DNA from: Salinisphaera sp. UBA1666
GTDB lineage: Bacteria > Pseudomonadota > Gammaproteobacteria > Nevskiales > Salinisphaeraceae
Length of the DNA stretch: 16,649 bases
Reading direction: 5' to 3'
NCBI GenBank assembly: GCA_002320455.1
Contig: DCKU01000039.1
Location: 1-16,649, forward strand
In this document: positions 14,153-16,649 of the stretch, in pieces
Layout: the number at the start of each line of letters is the position of its first letter
How positions within the stretch are numbered: the first letter of the stretch is position 1
The notes under the pieces: generated by a model
Database searches by the model: none
What the model was told of the DNA's origin: nothing
The model's input: the letters and a program-made list of their open reading frames with translations, nothing else
Position numbers and translations under genes: made by a program

Positions 14153-14192
14153 TTGAAAGCGCTTATGTAAATAACTTTCAAGCGTTTAGAAT
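14153..14192 (+). promoter_or_regulatory. Candidate cysH promoter with inverted repeat
   Basis: The 199-bp gap between divergent ettA and cysH is locally AT-rich. TTGAAAG (14153-14159) and CTTTCAA (14175-14181) form a 7-bp inverted repeat 15 nt apart, and TAGAAT (14187-14192) just downstream is a 5/6 match to a -10. No convincing -35 is seen, as expected for an activator-dependent promoter. A CysB-type activator would be the natural candidate, but I cannot match a CysB site. Confidence 0.45.
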
Positions 14193-14246
14193 ACGCGGCA
14201 ATCAAGACCGATCCCGCGGTCGCGGTTTGCGACGAGGAGCTTCGCT

Positions 14247-14876
14247 ATGAACGTCGATATTGAAAACGCCAACCAGGAACTGGCCGGCAAACATCCCCAG
14301 GAAATCGTCAACTGGGCCGTCGGGCTGGGCGGCAAGCCGATCGTAACCACGAACTTCGGCCCGTACGAAGCCGTGATCCTGCATCTGGCCGTACAGGCCA
14401 AGCCGGACATCGACGTTGTCTGGATCGACTCGGGCTATGCCACGCGCAAGACCTATCTGTTCGCCGAAAAACTGATCACGGACTACAACCTGAATCTGAC
14501 GGTGTTTAATCCGTTGATGTCGGCGGCTCGCCGCGACGCACTGATGGGCATCCCCGACGTCGATGATCCGCAGCACGAAGAGTTCACCAATCAGGTGAAA
14601 CTCGAGCCGTTCGGCCGGGCCATGCGCGAGATGGCGCCGGACGTCTGGCTGACCGCCGTGCGTCGCGATCAGACCGCGTTTCGTCAGGGCATGAATATCG
14701 TGTCGCAGGACAAGCCGGGTGCGGTAGTCAAGGTGGCCCCGGTACTCGAGTGGACCGCCGACGACATGGATACGTATCTGGCCGAGCACGGCCTGCCTAA
14801 CGAGACCAATTATTACGATCCGACCAAAGTGTTGGGCAACCGCGAGTGCGGGCTGCATAACCGCTTTACGGCGTAG
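14247..14876 (+). CDS. cysH: Phosphoadenosine phosphosulfate (PAPS) reductase family protein
   Basis: A 209-residue cytoplasmic member of the PAPS/APS reductase family, which reduces activated sulfate to sulfite using thioredoxin or glutaredoxin. The only cysteine is C201 in ECGLH (200-204), the catalytic motif of CysH. The CC...CxxC cluster cysteines of 4Fe-4S APS reductases are absent, so PAPS is the expected substrate. Other family blocks are FGPYEAVILHL (37-47, nucleotide loop), DSGYATRKTYLFAEKL (61-76), WLTAVRRDQTAFR (134-146) and KVAPVLEWT...HGLP (162-184). It is about 35 residues shorter than Escherichia coli CysH, and the loop reads GPYE where classical CysH has a Gly-x-x-Ser. GAGGAG (14234-14239) sits 7 bases before the ATG. 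It stands alone, with no other cys gene nearby. A strong terminator follows. Confidence 0.88.
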   Translation: MNVDIENANQELAGKHPQEIVNWAVGLGGKPIVTTNFGPYEAVILHLAVQAKPDIDVVWIDSGYATRKTYLFAEKLITDYNLNLTVFNPLMSAARRDALMGIPDVDDPQHEEFTNQVKLEPFGRAMREMAPDVWLTAVRRDQTAFRQGMNIVSQDKPGAVVKVAPVLEWTADDMDTYLAEHGLPNETNYYDPTKVLGNRECGLHNRFTA

Positions 14877-14920
14877 AGTCTGTCTACGGGCTCGAATCAC
14901 CCGGCCGGGCCAGATAATCA

Positions 14921-14950
14921 AGCGTACGAGCTGAGCTCGTGCGCTTTTTT
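14921..14950 (+). terminator. Intrinsic terminator of cysH
   Basis: AGCGTACGAGC (14921-14931) pairs with GCTCGTGCGCT (14935-14945) as an 11-bp stem with one G-U pair and a tight TGA loop, followed by six T (14945-14950). It lies 44 bases after the cysH stop. Its tail 14943-14961 is identical to 5372-5390. Confidence 0.9.
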
Positions 14951-14970
14951 ATGGGCAGCCGTCCCGTGGA

Positions 14971-14984
14971 GCCCGCCGGCGGGC
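14971..14984. other. 14-bp perfect GC palindrome at the mltF 3' end
   Basis: GCCCGCCGGCGGGC is a perfect palindrome 6 bases beyond the mltF stop (minus strand). No T-run follows on the minus strand, so a standard intrinsic terminator is not supported, but it is placed where an mRNA 3'-end hairpin would sit. Confidence 0.4.
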
Positions 14985-14990
14985 GTAGGT

Positions 14991-16409
14991 CTAAAACACC
15001 GGCGAAGACAGCGCCGGCCCGTTGGGTAATGGGTCCGGCCGGTTTAGTCCGTGGGCCGGGGCCACCGCGAACGTCGGCTCGGTGACGCGCCGGTCGCTCA
15101 TCCAGCGCAAAATATCGAAATACGCCCGAATATTACTGACGTAGGCCATTGCCGCCTCGCCGTTGGCCGGCCCGTAGCGCAGCAAGTCGGCGTAGCGAGC
15201 GCGGTCGAGGTCGGGCAGTGCATCCACGAGATTCACCCAGATATCGGGATCGCGTCCGGCGCCAATCAACAGGCGCCGCGCATCGAGCACGTGACCTAGG
15301 CCGATGTTGTAGGCGGCCAGTGCGTACCACATACGATCCGGGCGTTTGATGGAAGCCGGCAGGCGGTCCATGAGCTGAAGCAGATAGCGGGTGCCGCCAT
15401 CGATTGACTGCTGTGGATTGCGCCGATTGTCTACGGCCATGCGCGCCGCGGTGGACTCGGTCAGCATCATCATGCCGCGTACGTCCGTGGGGCTGCGCGC
15501 TGCAGGGTCCCAGCGCGATTCTTGATAGCCGATGGCTGCCAGCAGCCGCCAGTCGATCCCGTACCGGCGGGCGGCCTGCTTGAAGTAAGGCCGCCACCGG
15601 GCCAGCCGCGCCTCGACCTGTCGAGCGAACTCGGCGCCGCCGACAAAGCCAAGACGTGAGGCGTGGCCGAAATAGCGCTCGTCCAGGCGGGCCAAATGTC
15701 CGCGGTTTTTCGCATTCTGCAAGAAGGCGATGGCCCGGTCGTACAACCCGTCGGCGCCGCGGCGCGCGTCGTGGTACGACAGCGCCCAGGCCAGCCGGCG
15801 CTCACGCTCGGCCAGCTCGAAAGCCACGCGTAGGCTAGGGTGATAGCGCTGATTCATCGCCACGAGATTGACCGGTGCGATCGTGGCTTGGAGCTCACCG
15901 GTGGCGACCCCGGCCATAACACCTTCGATATCCGTCCGCGCGGCACGGGTGAAGGCCAGATCCGGAAAGCGCCGGCGCAGCCAGTCGCCGATGGCGGTAT
16001 CGCCGGCCAATGTCAACCGGCCGGACAGGTCAGCCAAGCGTTCGGGACGCTGTTCGTAGCGCTTGTAAACAACGGCCAGCGGCGTGACATCGTAGATCGG
16101 CGTGAAACGCACACGCCGCCGCCGGGCTTCGTTGACGGCAACGCCTACGCCGAGTTGGGCTCGACCGCGAGCCACGGCGGCCAGCACGCTGTCGCGATCG
16201 GCGACCGTGATGATCTCGAGCCGGGCGCCCAGCGTATCGGCAAAGGCGCGCACCAGGTCATATTCGTAGCCGCGCTCACGTTCCGGGCCCTTGTAATAGG
16301 TATCCACAGCGCTGACGGTCGCGACCCGCAGTACGCCGGTAGCCGCGACCTGAGCCAGGCCGGACGGTCGGCGTTGACAGGTCGTCAGGCCGGCGACGGT
16401 CAACACCAA
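14991..16409 (-). CDS. mltF: Membrane-bound lytic murein transglycosylase F-like (MltF), start uncertain
   Basis: At least 472 residues with the MltF architecture. A periplasmic solute-binding (SBP_bac_3-like) domain spans about 25-250 (GVLRVATVSAVDTYYKG at the start). A C-terminal SLT lysozyme-like domain spans about 275-420, with catalytic E297 in GYQESRWDP, then RGMMMLTESTAARM and ALAAYNIGLGHVLDARRL. It cleaves peptidoglycan to 1,6-anhydromuropeptides. The conservative start (TTG 16409, or GTG 16406) leaves only 10 residues before C11 and no positive charge, too short for a lipoprotein signal. The frame stays open to 16481, and the upstream residues (RHTHLWRALFGAALVLTVAG) look like a real signal peptide, yet no ATG, GTG or TTG occurs there in frame. 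Either a rare start (ATT 16472 or CTG 16424) or an indel is involved. The lipobox (LTTC) is also atypical. Confidence 0.87.
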   Translation of the reverse strand: MVLTVAGLTTCQRRPSGLAQVAATGVLRVATVSAVDTYYKGPERERGYEYDLVRAFADTLGARLEIITVADRDSVLAAVARGRAQLGVGVAVNEARRRRVRFTPIYDVTPLAVVYKRYEQRPERLADLSGRLTLAGDTAIGDWLRRRFPDLAFTRAARTDIEGVMAGVATGELQATIAPVNLVAMNQRYHPSLRVAFELAERERRLAWALSYHDARRGADGLYDRAIAFLQNAKNRGHLARLDERYFGHASRLGFVGGAEFARQVEARLARWRPYFKQAARRYGIDWRLLAAIGYQESRWDPAARSPTDVRGMMMLTESTAARMAVDNRRNPQQSIDGGTRYLLQLMDRLPASIKRPDRMWYALAAYNIGLGHVLDARRLLIGAGRDPDIWVNLVDALPDLDRARYADLLRYGPANGEAAMAYVSNIRAYFDILRWMSDRRVTEPTFAVAPAHGLNRPDPLPNGPALSSPVF

Positions 16410-16484
16410 GGCCGCGCCAAACAGCGCTCGCCAAAGGTGTGTGTGCCGGGTTGTGGAATACCAAAAATTAATCGGTTTCGCCTA

Positions 16485-16513
16485 TTGGGTCCAAGCCAGG
16501 TTTCGTTTAAGAT
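16485..16513 (+). promoter_or_regulatory. Candidate promoter of tRNA-Ser
   Basis: TTGGGT (16485-16490), a 17-bp spacer and TAAGAT (16508-16513; 4/6 match to TATAAT) precede the tRNA by about 45 bases. A GC-rich stretch (ACGCGAC) follows the -10, as in stringently controlled stable-RNA promoters. Confidence 0.5.
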
Positions 16514-16558
16514 ACGCGACTTCGCTGACGCAGGCAGCCTGCCTCGGCGGATTGCGAC

Positions 16559-16649
16559 GGAGAGGTACCGAAGCGGTCATAACGGCACCGACTCGAAATC
16601 GGTTGGGGGCGAGAGCCCCACGTGGGTTCGAATCCCACCCTCTCCGCCA
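16559..16649 (+). tRNA. tRNA-Ser (anticodon CGA)
   Basis: A complete 91-nt class II tRNA. The acceptor stem GGAGAGG (16559-16565) pairs with CCTCTCC (16639-16645), followed by discriminator G and encoded CCA (16647-16649). The anticodon stem ACCGA/TCGGT (16587-16591/16599-16603) encloses the loop CTCGAAA with anticodon CGA at 16594-16596, reading UCG. The long variable arm (GGGGC-GAGA-GCCCC type) identifies serine. The T arm GTGGG-TTCGAAT-CCCAC is perfect. The window ends exactly at the CCA, so a linked tRNA or an integrated element beyond cannot be judged. Confidence 0.97.

Noticed and set aside
14202..14921. Long minus-strand frame (239 residues) antisense to cysH
   Set aside because: No recognisable domain; it crosses the cysH promoter and leader; cysH has conserved motifs and a strong ribosome-binding site.

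Overview
The window is GC-rich, densely packed chromosomal DNA from a free-living proteobacterium. Gene content (EttA-type ABCF ATPase, single-cysteine PAPS reductase, MltF-type lytic transglycosylase, SprT-like zinc protein, lactate/glycolate permease with a GlcG partner) points to a gammaproteobacterium. A halophilic/marine lineage such as Salinisphaera would fit, but this is an impression from protein style, not a demonstrated assignment. No prophage, transposase, CRISPR array or recognisable defence system was seen. Most of the window reads as ordinary housekeeping and metabolic genes.

Layout. 1-97: a perfect 20-bp inverted repeat enclosing two smaller hairpins, possibly a small dispersed repeat. 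128-1161: a hotdog-fold thioesterase-like protein (-) divergent from a GNAT acetyltransferase (+). 1145-2807: an XRE-cupin regulator (-) divergent from azlC-azlD, a branched-chain amino acid exporter, with a palindromic candidate operator between them. 3142-5380: a lactate/glycolate permease and a GlcG/HbpS-family protein, with a hairpin between the two genes and a strong terminator after them. 5410-8104 (-): an SRPBCC-SDR fusion protein followed by an overlapping ABC1/UbiB-family kinase-like gene. 8230-9198 (+): a WYL-domain regulator divergent from that pair. 9291-10521 (+): an unrecognised protein followed closely by a SprT-like metalloprotease. 10530-14047 (-): a DUF815 AAA ATPase, a SYLF-domain lipoprotein and EttA, each with its own signals. 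14247-14876 (+): a cysH-type PAPS reductase. 14991-16409 (-): an MltF-type lytic transglycosylase. 16559-16649 (+): tRNA-Ser(CGA), whose encoded CCA is the last three bases of the window.

How the genes work together. Three regulator/target arrangements are visible: XRE-cupin with azlCD, WYL with the SDR/ABC1 pair (by divergent position only), and the permease-glcG operon for 2-hydroxy-acid uptake. The more unusual observations are the SRPBCC-SDR fusion coupled to an ABC1 kinase, an identical 19-nt tail on two unrelated terminators, the absence of any conventional start codon that would give mltF a full signal peptide, and the palindromic element at the left edge. I did not find convincing evidence of a wholly new biological system.
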